Part shown: positions 44,347-52,620 of the stretch, in pieces
Numbering within the stretch: the stretch's first letter is position 1
Layout of the letters: each line of letters starts with the position of its first letter
DNA from: JBFLYO01 sp040756745
GTDB lineage: Bacteria; Bacteroidota; Ignavibacteria; UBA10030; UBA6906
Direction of reading: 5' to 3'
Assembly (NCBI GenBank): GCA_040756745.1
Contig: JBFLYO010000004.1
Span: forward strand, 62,001-126,000
Length of the DNA stretch: 64,000 nucleotides
Made by a program: the position numbers and the translations under genes
The notes under the pieces: generated by a model
The model's input: the letters and a program-made list of their open reading frames with translations, nothing else
Database searches by the model: none
Told to the model about the DNA's origin: nothing

Positions 44347-47300
44347 GACGCATGGTGGAAATCCTGGGATTGGCCATGGCAGCGACGACGGTTGCCGCGT
44401 CCCAACAGATTACCGTCTCGCGGATCGAACAGATGCCGAACCTCCCTGCTCCCTATCAAATGCGTGACTGGAAGCGGGTGGCGCGAGGATACGACTCCCT
44501 TGTGTTCGATCTGAGCAGAACGGGAACGTATCTGCCACTCATCCGGGTCTATTCGAATACAATCAACTATCCGGGGCACAACAGCTTCGGCCTTCACACC
44601 GTGGTAGGGACGACGGCCCCGCTCTCCGCCGAAGCGATCAATTGTCTCCCTGCGGTGATCGGCGCAACCCTTGCAGGCATCGACAAGAGGAATCAGGCGG
44701 GCTACGACTGGGTGCTGATGGCAGAGGAATGGTTCAACCGGCGCCCGTCACAGAATGTGTACAAGAATCATCCCGTTGACGACAGCGGAGACGACTGGTG
44801 GTATGCGACAATGCCTAACGTGTTCTTTTACCAGTTGAATGACCTCTATCCGGGGACAGGCGATTTCAACTACCAGTTCTCAACGGTTGCCGATCGTTGG
44901 CTTCAGGCGGCGCGAGCGATGGGAGGAAGCACCATGCCATGGCGGGTGCCGAACATGAACCATCGTGGTTGGTATCTCAATACGATGACACCATACGATG
45001 CCGGTGTGCACGAGCCCGAGGCGGCGGGAGCCCTCGCCTGGATATTCTATAACGCACACCTCCGAACGGACAGCAGTGCGTACAGGATCGGGGCAGAGTG
45101 GGCGATGGAATTCCTCGACAGCTATGGAGCCAATCCGTCGTACGAGCTCCAGCTTCCGTACGGCGTCCTGACGGCTGCGAGGATGAACGCAGAGCTTGGG
45201 ACCATGTACAACGTGGAGCGGATGCTCAACTGGTGCTTCGATGTCGGCCCGTTGCGATCCTGGGGGGCAATCGTTGGACAATGGGGTGGCAACGATTGCA
45301 GCGGCCTTATCGGCGAGGTGAACGGAAGCAACGACTACGCCTTCGTGATGAATACGTTTGAACAGATCGGTGCTCTGGTGCCACTGGTGCGCTACGATGA
45401 CCGTTTCGCGCGCGCGGTCGGCAAATGGGTGCTGAACGCCGCCAACGCAGCGCGCCTCTTCTACCCGGCATACCTCCCGGCAGACCATCAGGACAACGCC
45501 GCCTGGGCGGCACAATACGATTCCGCATCGGTCATTGCGTACGAGGCATTGCGACAGCAGCTGAACGCTCAGACCCCCTATGGGACCGGTGATGCGATCA
45601 CGGGGGGGTGGGGGGCGACCACTCTGACTCTCTACGGTTCATCCCATGTCGGGATACTCGCCGGGATCATTGATACCACCGACGTCTCGATGATCCTGGC
45701 ACTGGATCTTCTGAAAACCGACTACTACCGTAAGAGCGCATACCCCTCATTCCTCTATTTCAATCCCTACGCCGTTCGGGAAACCGTGCATGTCGATCTT
45801 GGGCCGGGACTGCACGACGTCTATGACGCTGTCTCGAATTCGATTGTGCGGACAAACGTCTCTGGAGCGACAGCCCTCGATATTCCCGCCGACGGTGCGA
45901 TCATTGCTGTGATTACTCCCGCCGGCGGGTCCGTGACATACGATCTCGATCGGATGCTCGTCAATGGCGTCGTTGTCGACTACCGGTCCGGCCTGTCGGT
46001 CGCAAACTACCCGCCGCGCATCAAAAGCCTTGCTGCGGAGTCGCACACCATCGTCCTCGGGGGAAGCGTGACGCTGTACAGTACCGCGACCGACCGGGAC
46101 TCCGACACCCTTTCGTATTCGTGGAATGCATCCGGCGGAACGATACTGGGCGAAGGGACGAGCGTGCTCTGGGTCGCACCGTTAGTGGAGGGGACGTATC
46201 TCCTCCGGTGCCGCGTCGACGACGGGCACGGGGGGAGCGATTCCGCACAAACCGCGATCAACGTCGTTTCGCGCATCAATGCACTCCCGGTGATCAGCCG
46301 TATCACCGCGCTTCCGCGGAAGGTGAATATCGGCGCTGCATCGGACGTCCGCTGCACGGCACGAGACCCCGACGGAGACACGCTGACGTACAATTGGAGC
46401 GCGAGTGGAGGTGCGCTGTTGAACGTAGATTCCGTCGCTCAATGGACCGCCCCCCTCCAGCCGGGCAATTACGTCGTGCGGTGCAGAGTCTTCGACGGTT
46501 ACGGTGGATCGGCGATCGACAGCGTTTCTCTCATGGTGAGGGATTTCTCACAGTCGATCACGGGAACACTGGTTGCGCACTATCCGTTCGACGGGAATGC
46601 GAACGATGTCACCGGACACGGCTACGACGGCGTCACTCATGGGGCAGTCCTGGCACCTGACCGGGCCGGGGCACCGGGCAAAGCATATGCGTTTGACGGC
46701 TTGACCAGCTACATCGGCGTGGCGAACAGTCCGGGTTTGAACATGCAGAAGGCGATCACGATAAATTTCTGGATGAAGGTCGGCGCGTTCTACTCCCGCG
46801 AACAATATCCGGTCTCGCACGGCAACTGGGAAAACCGGTGGAAGGTTTCCATCTCAAACGGCCGGCTCCGGTGGACCGTGAAGACGGGTAGCGGCGTGAA
46901 GGATCTGGACTCTGAGAGCTCCCTGGTCCTGGACTCAACGTATATGGTGACGGTGACCTACAACGGTGCCGACCTTGAACTCTGGCTGAATGGGGCGCTG
47001 GATGCGTTCACATCGTTCGGTGGCACGATCCTGCAGACCACCTATGACCTGACGATCGGTCAGGTGCTTCCCAACAATCAGGGTTACAACTTCAACGGAG
47101 TCCTGGACGATCTGCGGCTGTACGACTACGCGCTCTCCGTGCCGGAGATCGCCGGCCTCTTTGCGGGTACGACAGGCGCAGTCGCCGAGACGGGCGGCGT
47201 TCTCCCACGAGAATATTTCCTGCATCAGAATTTCCCAAACCCGTTCAATCCTTCCACGACGATCAGTTTTGAAATACCCGCCTCGAACGGCGGCGAGCAG

Positions 47301-47480
47301 ATATCTCTCTCCGTGTTCGACCTCCTCGGGAGAAAGATCGGGACGCTGGTGGAGGGACGGCTGTCGCCAGGCGTCTACTCAATCCGGTGGCAGCCACACA
47401 ACGCCGCCAGCGGGGTATACTTCTGTGTCTTTCAATCGTCCCAAATGTTACTGACGAGAACAATGCTCTTGATGCGCTGA
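44343..47480 (+). CDS. T9SS-secreted multidomain protein: catalytic-like N-terminus, Ig-like repeats, LamG, sorting domain
   Basis: This 1045-aa protein has a signal peptide ending VAASQQ. Residues about 25-540 form a helical domain (EEWFNRRPSQN, MPNMNHRGWYLNTMTPYDAGVHEPEAAG in outline) that I cannot assign; it may be a glycan lyase or hydrolase-type toroid. Two PKD/Ig-like repeats follow (about 557-735; DSDTLSYSWNASGG, DGDTLTYNWSASGG). Next is a LamG-type concanavalin-like domain (about 740-945; AHYPFDGNANDVTG, DDLRLYDYALS), and a T9SS type A sorting domain (about 953-1045; NFPNPFNPSTT). It is likely secreted to the surface to bind and probably cleave the target glycan. It is the main visible T9SS substrate of the operon. 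Confidence 0.8.
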   Translation: MRRMVEILGLAMAATTVAASQQITVSRIEQMPNLPAPYQMRDWKRVARGYDSLVFDLSRTGTYLPLIRVYSNTINYPGHNSFGLHTVVGTTAPLSAEAINCLPAVIGATLAGIDKRNQAGYDWVLMAEEWFNRRPSQNVYKNHPVDDSGDDWWYATMPNVFFYQLNDLYPGTGDFNYQFSTVADRWLQAARAMGGSTMPWRVPNMNHRGWYLNTMTPYDAGVHEPEAAGALAWIFYNAHLRTDSSAYRIGAEWAMEFLDSYGANPSYELQLPYGVLTAARMNAELGTMYNVERMLNWCFDVGPLRSWGAIVGQWGGNDCSGLIGEVNGSNDYAFVMNTFEQIGALVPLVRYDDRFARAVGKWVLNAANAARLFYPAYLPADHQDNAAWAAQYDSASVIAYEALRQQLNAQTPYGTGDAITGGWGATTLTLYGSSHVGILAGIIDTTDVSMILALDLLKTDYYRKSAYPSFLYFNPYAVRETVHVDLGPGLHDVYDAVSNSIVRTNVSGATALDIPADGAIIAVITPAGGSVTYDLDRMLVNGVVVDYRSGLSVANYPPRIKSLAAESHTIVLGGSVTLYSTATDRDSDTLSYSWNASGGTILGEGTSVLWVAPLVEGTYLLRCRVDDGHGGSDSAQTAINVVSRINALPVISRITALPRKVNIGAASDVRCTARDPDGDTLTYNWSASGGALLNVDSVAQWTAPLQPGNYVVRCRVFDGYGGSAIDSVSLMVRDFSQSITGTLVAHYPFDGNANDVTGHGYDGVTHGAVLAPDRAGAPGKAYAFDGLTSYIGVANSPGLNMQKAITINFWMKVGAFYSREQYPVSHGNWENRWKVSISNGRLRWTVKTGSGVKDLDSESSLVLDSTYMVTVTYNGADLELWLNGALDAFTSFGGTILQTTYDLTIGQVLPNNQGYNFNGVLDDLRLYDYALSVPEIAGLFAGTTGAVAETGGVLPREYFLHQNFPNPFNPSTTISFEIPASNGGEQISLSVFDLLGRKIGTLVEGRLSPGVYSIRWQPHNAASGVYFCVFQSSQMLLTRTMLLMR

Positions 47481-47483
47481 CGC

Positions 47484-49934
47484 ATGGAATCACTTTCGTT
47501 AAATGGTGCCTGGGAATTCAAGGACGGCGGCGGTGATGGTCCGATGCCCGCTCCAGGGGATAAGGCACAAGAGTGGCTGCCCGCCACCGTCCCGGGCTGC
47601 GTGCACACCGACCTGATGGCCAATGGGGTCACCCCGGATCCGTTCTATGGTATGAATGAGCTCGACGTGCGGTGGGTGGAATCACGGCAGTGGGTATATC
47701 GGAAGAAGTTCCACGTTCCGCCGACGCTTCTCCAGCATCACGCCGTCACACTGGTCTGCGAGGGACTCGACACGTTCGCTGATATCCGGATCAATGGGCG
47801 CAGGGCGGGCACGACCGCCAATATGTTTATTGATCATCGACTCAACGTCAAACGATTTCTCAAGGAGGGGGAGAACAGCATCGAGATCTATTTCGATTCC
47901 CCGGTAACGCACGCGAAAGCGCTGGAGAAACGCGAAGGAGCGCTGCGCGTTGCTCTGGAGCCCCACCGCGTCTACGTGCGCAAGGCGCAGTATTCCTTCG
48001 GCTGGGATTGGGGACCGAAGCTGACCACATCGGGGATTTGGAGGTCAATCTTCATTGAGGCACATAACGTCGCACGAGTGGCACATCCTTTCTTCCGGCT
48101 GGTTTCAGTCGGGAAGGAGGGTGCGATTGTCGAGGTGACGGCAAATGTCGAACGGTTCAGGCAGGCCCGGCTCAATGCACGCATCTCAGTGGCCGGTCAC
48201 GGGACGACGCTCGAGCGTACGATCCCCGTCCGTGGCACTCGCGTCCACTGCCGGCTCCATATCCAGGATCCGAAACTCTGGTGGCCCAACGGCTACGGCG
48301 ATCAGCCGATGTACGAAGGCACGATCGTGCTCCTGAGGAAGAACGACCCTGTGTCCGAGATCTCGGTGTCTTTCGCCCTGCGCACCGTGAAGCTGATTCA
48401 GGAGAAGGATCAGGAAGGGCGAACGTTCATTATCAGCATCAATGGGAAGAAGATCTTCTGCAAAGGTGCCGACTGGATTCCGAACGATACATTTCTTCCC
48501 CGGGTCCAGAATTTTACGTACTCTCGCCTGCTCCGGCTGGCGGCTGACGCTCACATGAACATGCTGCGGGTCTGGGGCGGGGGCGTCTATGAAAGCGACC
48601 TTTTTTATGAGACGTGCGACCGCCTGGGGCTGATGGTGTGGCAGGACTTCATGTTCGCCTGCGGCGAGTATCCGGAGTCGCAGTGGTTTCTTACACAGGT
48701 TGATCAGGAGGTGGGGAAGACGCTCCGACGGCTCCGCAACCATCCCAGCATCGTGGTGTGGTGCGGTAACAACGAGTGCGAGTGGCTTTTCTGTAACGAG
48801 AACCCCGGAAAAACTCCGGATGACATGACGGGGGCACTCATTTTCGGTAAAATTCTCCCGCATCTTTGTCGCCGACTCGACAGGTCGCGGATCTATTGGA
48901 GGAGTTCCCCCTTCGGGGTGGGATTCCCCAACGATGAGTCGAACGGTACACGCCACCAGTGGCAGGTCTGGAGTTACTGGGAAGACTTCCACAAGTATGA
49001 ACAAGACCGGGGACGGTTCGTTGCGGAGTTCGGCTTCCAGGCGCCTGCAAACCGGGCGACGCTTGAGGAGGCACTACACCCGGATCATCGCAGTCCACAA
49101 AGCCCGCAGATGGAGCACCACAACAAACAGGTCGAAGGGCCGGAACGACTCTACAGGTTTCAGGCGGCGCATCACCGTGTTGCCGTCGACTTCGGTGAAT
49201 TCATCTACAAGGCTCAACTTGTGCAAGCCGAAGCCCTCAAGCGAGCGGTCGAGCATTGGCGCCGTAGGAAGTTCCTCACCGCCGGATCCATCTTCTGGCA
49301 GCTCAACGACTGCTGGCCCGTCAGCAGCTGGGCGATCATCGACAGCAAACTCCGCCCCAAAGCGGCCTACTTCTATGCCAAACGATTCTTTGCTCCGCTC
49401 CTCGTGAGTTTCAGGGCAGACAAGACTGCGCGCGAGGTCTGGCTGACAAGCGACATCGATGACCCCGTGAAGGGGGTGCTTCATCTCTCCTTGGATTCGT
49501 TTGAGGGAGAAACCAGATGGCAACGAGAGCACGCATGCGATTGTCCTCCGCACCGATCCGTGATGATTGCCGGCGTCCCCCCGACATCGCTTCAGGGGAT
49601 TGACCCGGCGCGCCACTACCTCCGGGCTCAAATCGTGGTGCAGGGCACTGTCGTTGCAGAGAACAGGATGCTCCTTGCGGAGCCGAAGCACTGTGTGTTT
49701 CCCAAGCCAAGGATCGCCATTGATGTGAAGAATCCTGGTGGGAATACGTTTACTGTATGGGCGCGAAGTGCGACATTCGTCAAGGATCTCTGCGTCGGGC
49801 TTGCTGGACTCGACGGGATGTTCGAAGACAATTACTTCGATTTAGACGCGGGGGGGGCGAGAACAATTACCTGCCAGGCGGACACAACCCTTCGCACTTT
49901 CCGCCGCAGCCTGCGGATCACGAGCCTGGTCTGA
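47484..49934 (+). CDS. Glycoside hydrolase family 2 beta-mannosidase
   Basis: This is an 816-aa cytoplasmic enzyme starting LNGAWEF, the GH2 sugar-binding domain. The Ig-like and TIM-barrel domains follow, with acid/base Glu431 in WCGNNECEW and nucleophile Glu515 in VAEFGFQA. NNECEW, MLRVWGGGVYE and the DCWPVSSWAIID pattern are typical of beta-mannosidases in GH2, which remove terminal beta-mannose from manno-oligosaccharides. There is no signal peptide. It lies 3 nt after the T9SS protein gene and 32 nt before the GH130 gene, so the pair would process imported mannosides. A G8 run (49850-49857) lies near the 3' end. Confidence 0.92.
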   Translation: MESLSLNGAWEFKDGGGDGPMPAPGDKAQEWLPATVPGCVHTDLMANGVTPDPFYGMNELDVRWVESRQWVYRKKFHVPPTLLQHHAVTLVCEGLDTFADIRINGRRAGTTANMFIDHRLNVKRFLKEGENSIEIYFDSPVTHAKALEKREGALRVALEPHRVYVRKAQYSFGWDWGPKLTTSGIWRSIFIEAHNVARVAHPFFRLVSVGKEGAIVEVTANVERFRQARLNARISVAGHGTTLERTIPVRGTRVHCRLHIQDPKLWWPNGYGDQPMYEGTIVLLRKNDPVSEISVSFALRTVKLIQEKDQEGRTFIISINGKKIFCKGADWIPNDTFLPRVQNFTYSRLLRLAADAHMNMLRVWGGGVYESDLFYETCDRLGLMVWQDFMFACGEYPESQWFLTQVDQEVGKTLRRLRNHPSIVVWCGNNECEWLFCNENPGKTPDDMTGALIFGKILPHLCRRLDRSRIYWRSSPFGVGFPNDESNGTRHQWQVWSYWEDFHKYEQDRGRFVAEFGFQAPANRATLEEALHPDHRSPQSPQMEHHNKQVEGPERLYRFQAAHHRVAVDFGEFIYKAQLVQAEALKRAVEHWRRRKFLTAGSIFWQLNDCWPVSSWAIIDSKLRPKAAYFYAKRFFAPLLVSFRADKTAREVWLTSDIDDPVKGVLHLSLDSFEGETRWQREHACDCPPHRSVMIAGVPPTSLQGIDPARHYLRAQIVVQGTVVAENRMLLAEPKHCVFPKPRIAIDVKNPGGNTFTVWARSATFVKDLCVGLAGLDGMFEDNYFDLDAGGARTITCQADTTLRTFRRSLRITSLV

Positions 49935-49966
49935 ATCTCGAATTCTGAAATACTCCAAACGGATTG

Positions 49967-51025
49967 ATGTCAGCAACGCACATTCCGGCCGTCCACCGAC
50001 TGTATGAGGGGCTGCCTCTTGTCACTCCTCTGTTGTCGCATCCGTGGGAAAACAGGGTGACATTCAACCCCGCATGCGTGTTGGTCAACGAGAAGGGTGA
50101 GATGGAGCGCATCATAAATGCTCTGCCGTTTGACCTTGAGGTCAAGCGAGCGCTCGAAGCTCTCCCCGCCTTCTGCGTGCTCCTATACAGAGCGCAGGGC
50201 AAGAAAACCGCGGCACACGACCACACGCGATCGACAATGGGGTTGGCGATCCTCTCCCCGGATTTGAAGGTCATTGCCCGGCACAGTGAGCCGGTCATAG
50301 CTCCGGAGTTTGAATTTGAAAACCTCGGAGTTGAGGATGGGCGGCTCTCAAAGGTGGGGGACAGATACGTATTGTTGTATACCGCGTACGGCTATGCCAA
50401 GCCCGAAAACACGATTCGCATTGCGCTTGCCTCGACGAGGGATTTCGTCCGGTGGGAAAAACATGGCCTGCTGAAAGGAGACCTGAACGGCGTCCACAAC
50501 AAGAACGCGATGCTCTTCGAGGGGAAGACGGGAGGGAAGTATCTCATGCTTCACCGGCCCATGCAGGGGAGCTATGCGATGGCCGTCCATTGGGCGGAGG
50601 CAGACGACGTGTTCGGCGAGTGGAAGGGCCGCGGGGCGATCCTGAAGCCCCTCCAACGAGCCGGGTTTGTCGACACCTGGGTGGGAGGCGGTGCCCCCCC
50701 TTTGCTGACGTCCGGCGGGAGGCATCTTATGCTCTACCATCTTGGGAATCGCCGCGCTGACGGCTCGAGGGAATATGACCTCGGCATCGCGCTCCTCGAT
50801 TGCACACGTCCGGATCCGGTGGTGAGACGCCATGAACCTCTCCTTCAGCCGTCGACCGAGCATGAAACCCTGGGAGACCCGGAGCTTGGTGTCAACAACG
50901 TCGTGTTCGTCTGCGGCGCCTACTTCTGGAACGGCGATCTCTGGTTTCCGTATGCAGGAGCGGACAGCGTGGTGCTGGGAGGGAAGATAGAGGGAAGCGA
51001 GGTTGGCAGGTTTATAGCCGGGTAA
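49967..51025 (+). CDS. Glycoside hydrolase family 130 beta-mannoside phosphorylase-like protein
   Basis: The start is ATG 49967, giving 352 aa. The five-bladed propeller of GH130 is seen in VTFNPACVLVNEKG, LGVEDGRLSKVGDRYVLLYTAY, HNKNAMLFEGKTGGKYLMLHRP, DTWVGGGAPP and DLWFPYAGADSVVLGG. The proposed proton donor is Asp124 in VEDGR. Known GH130 enzymes phosphorolyse beta-mannosyl-glucose or beta-1,4-manno-oligosaccharides to mannose 1-phosphate; a few are hydrolases. Which subfamily applies cannot be told here. Together with the beta-mannosidase it marks a mannan or glucomannan pathway in the cytoplasm. It is the last gene of the 14-gene run; a repeat element follows immediately. Confidence 0.88.
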   Translation: MSATHIPAVHRLYEGLPLVTPLLSHPWENRVTFNPACVLVNEKGEMERIINALPFDLEVKRALEALPAFCVLLYRAQGKKTAAHDHTRSTMGLAILSPDLKVIARHSEPVIAPEFEFENLGVEDGRLSKVGDRYVLLYTAYGYAKPENTIRIALASTRDFVRWEKHGLLKGDLNGVHNKNAMLFEGKTGGKYLMLHRPMQGSYAMAVHWAEADDVFGEWKGRGAILKPLQRAGFVDTWVGGGAPPLLTSGGRHLMLYHLGNRRADGSREYDLGIALLDCTRPDPVVRRHEPLLQPSTEHETLGDPELGVNNVVFVCGAYFWNGDLWFPYAGADSVVLGGKIEGSEVGRFIAG

Positions 51026-51029
51026 AGGC

Positions 51030-51119
51030 AGGGGAAGATCGAGACTGAGATCTAGATCGAGACCAAGATCGAGGACTCGATGAGGTCAAGGTTAAGGTCA
51101 AGGCTAAGGTCAAGGTTAA
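51030..51119. repeat. Degenerate hexanucleotide repeat arm (aggtca/gagatc type)
   Basis: Immediately after the GH130 gene, purine-rich hexamers run for about 90 nt: gagatc, tagatc, gagacc, aagatc, then aggtca, aggtta, aggtca, aggcta. Their complement reappears after the 17-mer array at 51245-51282 (ttgacctcaatctcgatctc). The whole element is therefore a large imperfect inverted repeat with the array as its loop. Confidence 0.75.
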
Positions 51120-51139
51120 GGGGAGACCAGGTACTCAAT

Positions 51140-51241
51140 CCTTAACCTGCTCCACCCCTTAACCTGCTTCACCCCTTAACCTGCTCCACCCCTTAACTTG
51201 CTCCACCCCTTAACCTGCTCCACCCCTTAACCTGCTCCACC
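51140..51241. repeat. Tandem repeat: six copies of a 17-mer
   Basis: Six contiguous copies of ccttaacctgctccacc occupy 51140-51241. Differences are single bases (tgcttcacc in copy 2, ttaacttg in copy 4). There are no spacers, so it is not CRISPR. It is preceded by gaccaggtactcaatc. The same unit with different third bases recurs at 52462. Confidence 0.9.
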
Positions 51242-51278
51242 CCTTGACCTCAATCTCGATCTCAATCTCAATCTCGAT

Positions 51279-52361
51279 CTATCTCACCAGCTCCATCTTC
51301 ACTGTACTCCTGTAGCTCCCCGCCTCCATCCTGCAGAAGTACACCCCGCTCGACATTCCCCGTGCATCCCACGTCGACGTGTAACGGCCGGGCGCGCGCT
51401 GGTCGTCCACAAGCACGGCGACGTCGCGTCCGAGAATATCGGTCACGACGATGCGCACCTTTGCCGCCGAGGCGAGCTCAAAGCGAACGGTGGTGGAGGG
51501 GTTGAAGGGATTCGGATAATTCTGATGGAGCGCAAACTCCGCCGGCAGGGCCGTGACCGATTCGACGTCTGTGGTGATTGGGCCGTTCCATGTCGCCCCG
51601 CCGACGGGGATCGTGCCGCTGGTCGGCGAAGAAGGATCTGTCGACACCTGCACCAATGCCCCATTGGCTGCCAGGAAGGAATACGTCACAATGGGAAATG
51701 TGATCCCCCCCGTCGTGATGCTGTCCAGCTCTCTGATCCGCAGGGCTTGATACACGGACCCGCCCGGAATGGTCATGGGACCGTAGGCGTCCACAAGAAA
51801 CGACGCGCGGTGGATCGTCGTATCCTGGAGAAACGGGAACCCGAGCACCGTGACCAGCATGATCGAGGTGTAATTGGACGTCCACGTCGAGTTGTAGGTA
51901 AGTGGGAATGTGTACCAGACGTAGGCGGGGGTGTTCGTCGTGTGGAGCACGGCGGTGATGCCCGGAGAGACCTCGCCGGAGCCCATGTTCCCCATATCCG
52001 CAAAGCTGGTCCCCAGCACAAAGTACTCATACACCGTCCCCGTTATCCCCTCAAGCGTCTGCGTCGTCTGGAACGCGTGCGTGGCGCCCGGGAACTGGGC
52101 GGCATAAGGAGTCGTGCCAACCGTGACGCTCGTAAGCGCTGTCGTCGTGTGCGCGGCAAGTCCGCTGAAATCCCACGACGTCGAACCGGTCGAGCCGATG
52201 TCGACCGACGTGACGAGAGTGTCTTCCTTGCTGCTGAGCACGTGCCCCACCTGAATCTGATCCCCCACGTTGGTAGACGTGATAGTGATCTGCGCGCTGG
52301 CGGGGAGATACGCCGCCGCGAGCAGACAAACTGCGATGAAACGGGTAGCGAGTTGTAACAT
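51279..52361 (-). CDS. T9SS-exported protein of unknown function
   Basis: ATG 52361 (minus) is preceded by GGGAGGG and gives 360 aa. The signal peptide ends LPASAQ. The middle is strand-rich and Thr/Ser-rich (DIGSTGSTSWDFSGL, YVWYTFPLTYNSTW) without recognisable enzyme motifs. From about residue 275 the T9SS type A sorting domain follows (NYPNPFNPSTT, SGVYFCRM, KMELVR). The stop codon abuts the repeat element at its 3' side, and a sister repeat element lies 20 nt upstream of the start. It runs opposite to the large operon and is the same strand as the TonB receptor downstream of the repeat. Confidence 0.8.
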   Translation of the reverse strand: MLQLATRFIAVCLLAAAYLPASAQITITSTNVGDQIQVGHVLSSKEDTLVTSVDIGSTGSTSWDFSGLAAHTTTALTSVTVGTTPYAAQFPGATHAFQTTQTLEGITGTVYEYFVLGTSFADMGNMGSGEVSPGITAVLHTTNTPAYVWYTFPLTYNSTWTSNYTSIMLVTVLGFPFLQDTTIHRASFLVDAYGPMTIPGGSVYQALRIRELDSITTGGITFPIVTYSFLAANGALVQVSTDPSSPTSGTIPVGGATWNGPITTDVESVTALPAEFALHQNYPNPFNPSTTVRFELASAAKVRIVVTDILGRDVAVLVDDQRAPGRYTSTWDARGMSSGVYFCRMEAGSYRSTVKMELVR

Positions 52362-52387
52362 AGGCCCTCCCCAGATAATGTTGAGAA

Positions 52388-52446
52388 AAGGTTGAGGTTA
52401 GGATTGAGATTAAGATTGAGATTAAGATTGAGGTTAAGGTCAAGGG
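52388..52446. repeat. Degenerate hexanucleotide repeat arm (agattg/aggtta type)
   Basis: About ten hexamers (aggtta, ggattg, agatta, agattg, agatta, agattg, aggtta, aggtca) lie just upstream of the minus-strand T9SS gene. Read on the minus strand they would encode Leu-Asn repeats. They form the left arm of the second composite element. Confidence 0.75.
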
Positions 52447-52461
52447 GACCAGGCACTCAAT

Positions 52462-52597
52462 CCTTAACCTGCTTCACCCCTTGACCTGCTTCACCCCTTG
52501 ACCTGCTTCACCCCTTACCCTGCTTCACCCCTTACCCTGCTTCACCCCTTACCCTGCTTCACCCCTTACCCTGCTTCACCCCTTACCCTGCACCACC
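52462..52597. repeat. Tandem repeat: eight copies of a 17-mer
   Basis: Eight contiguous 17-mers, ccttaacctgcttcacc through ccttgacctgcttcacc to ccttaccctgcttcacc, differ by point changes that are shared by adjacent copies. That pattern fits recent copy amplification. It is preceded by gaccaggcactcaatc, as in the first array, and followed by ccttaacctcaatctcg. Confidence 0.9.
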
Positions 52598-52620
52598 CCT
52601 TAACCTCAATCTCGCATGCC

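Noticed and set aside
51140..52597. CRISPR array at the 17-mer repeats
   Set aside because: Units are contiguous with no spacers and are shorter than CRISPR repeats; there are no cas genes nearby.
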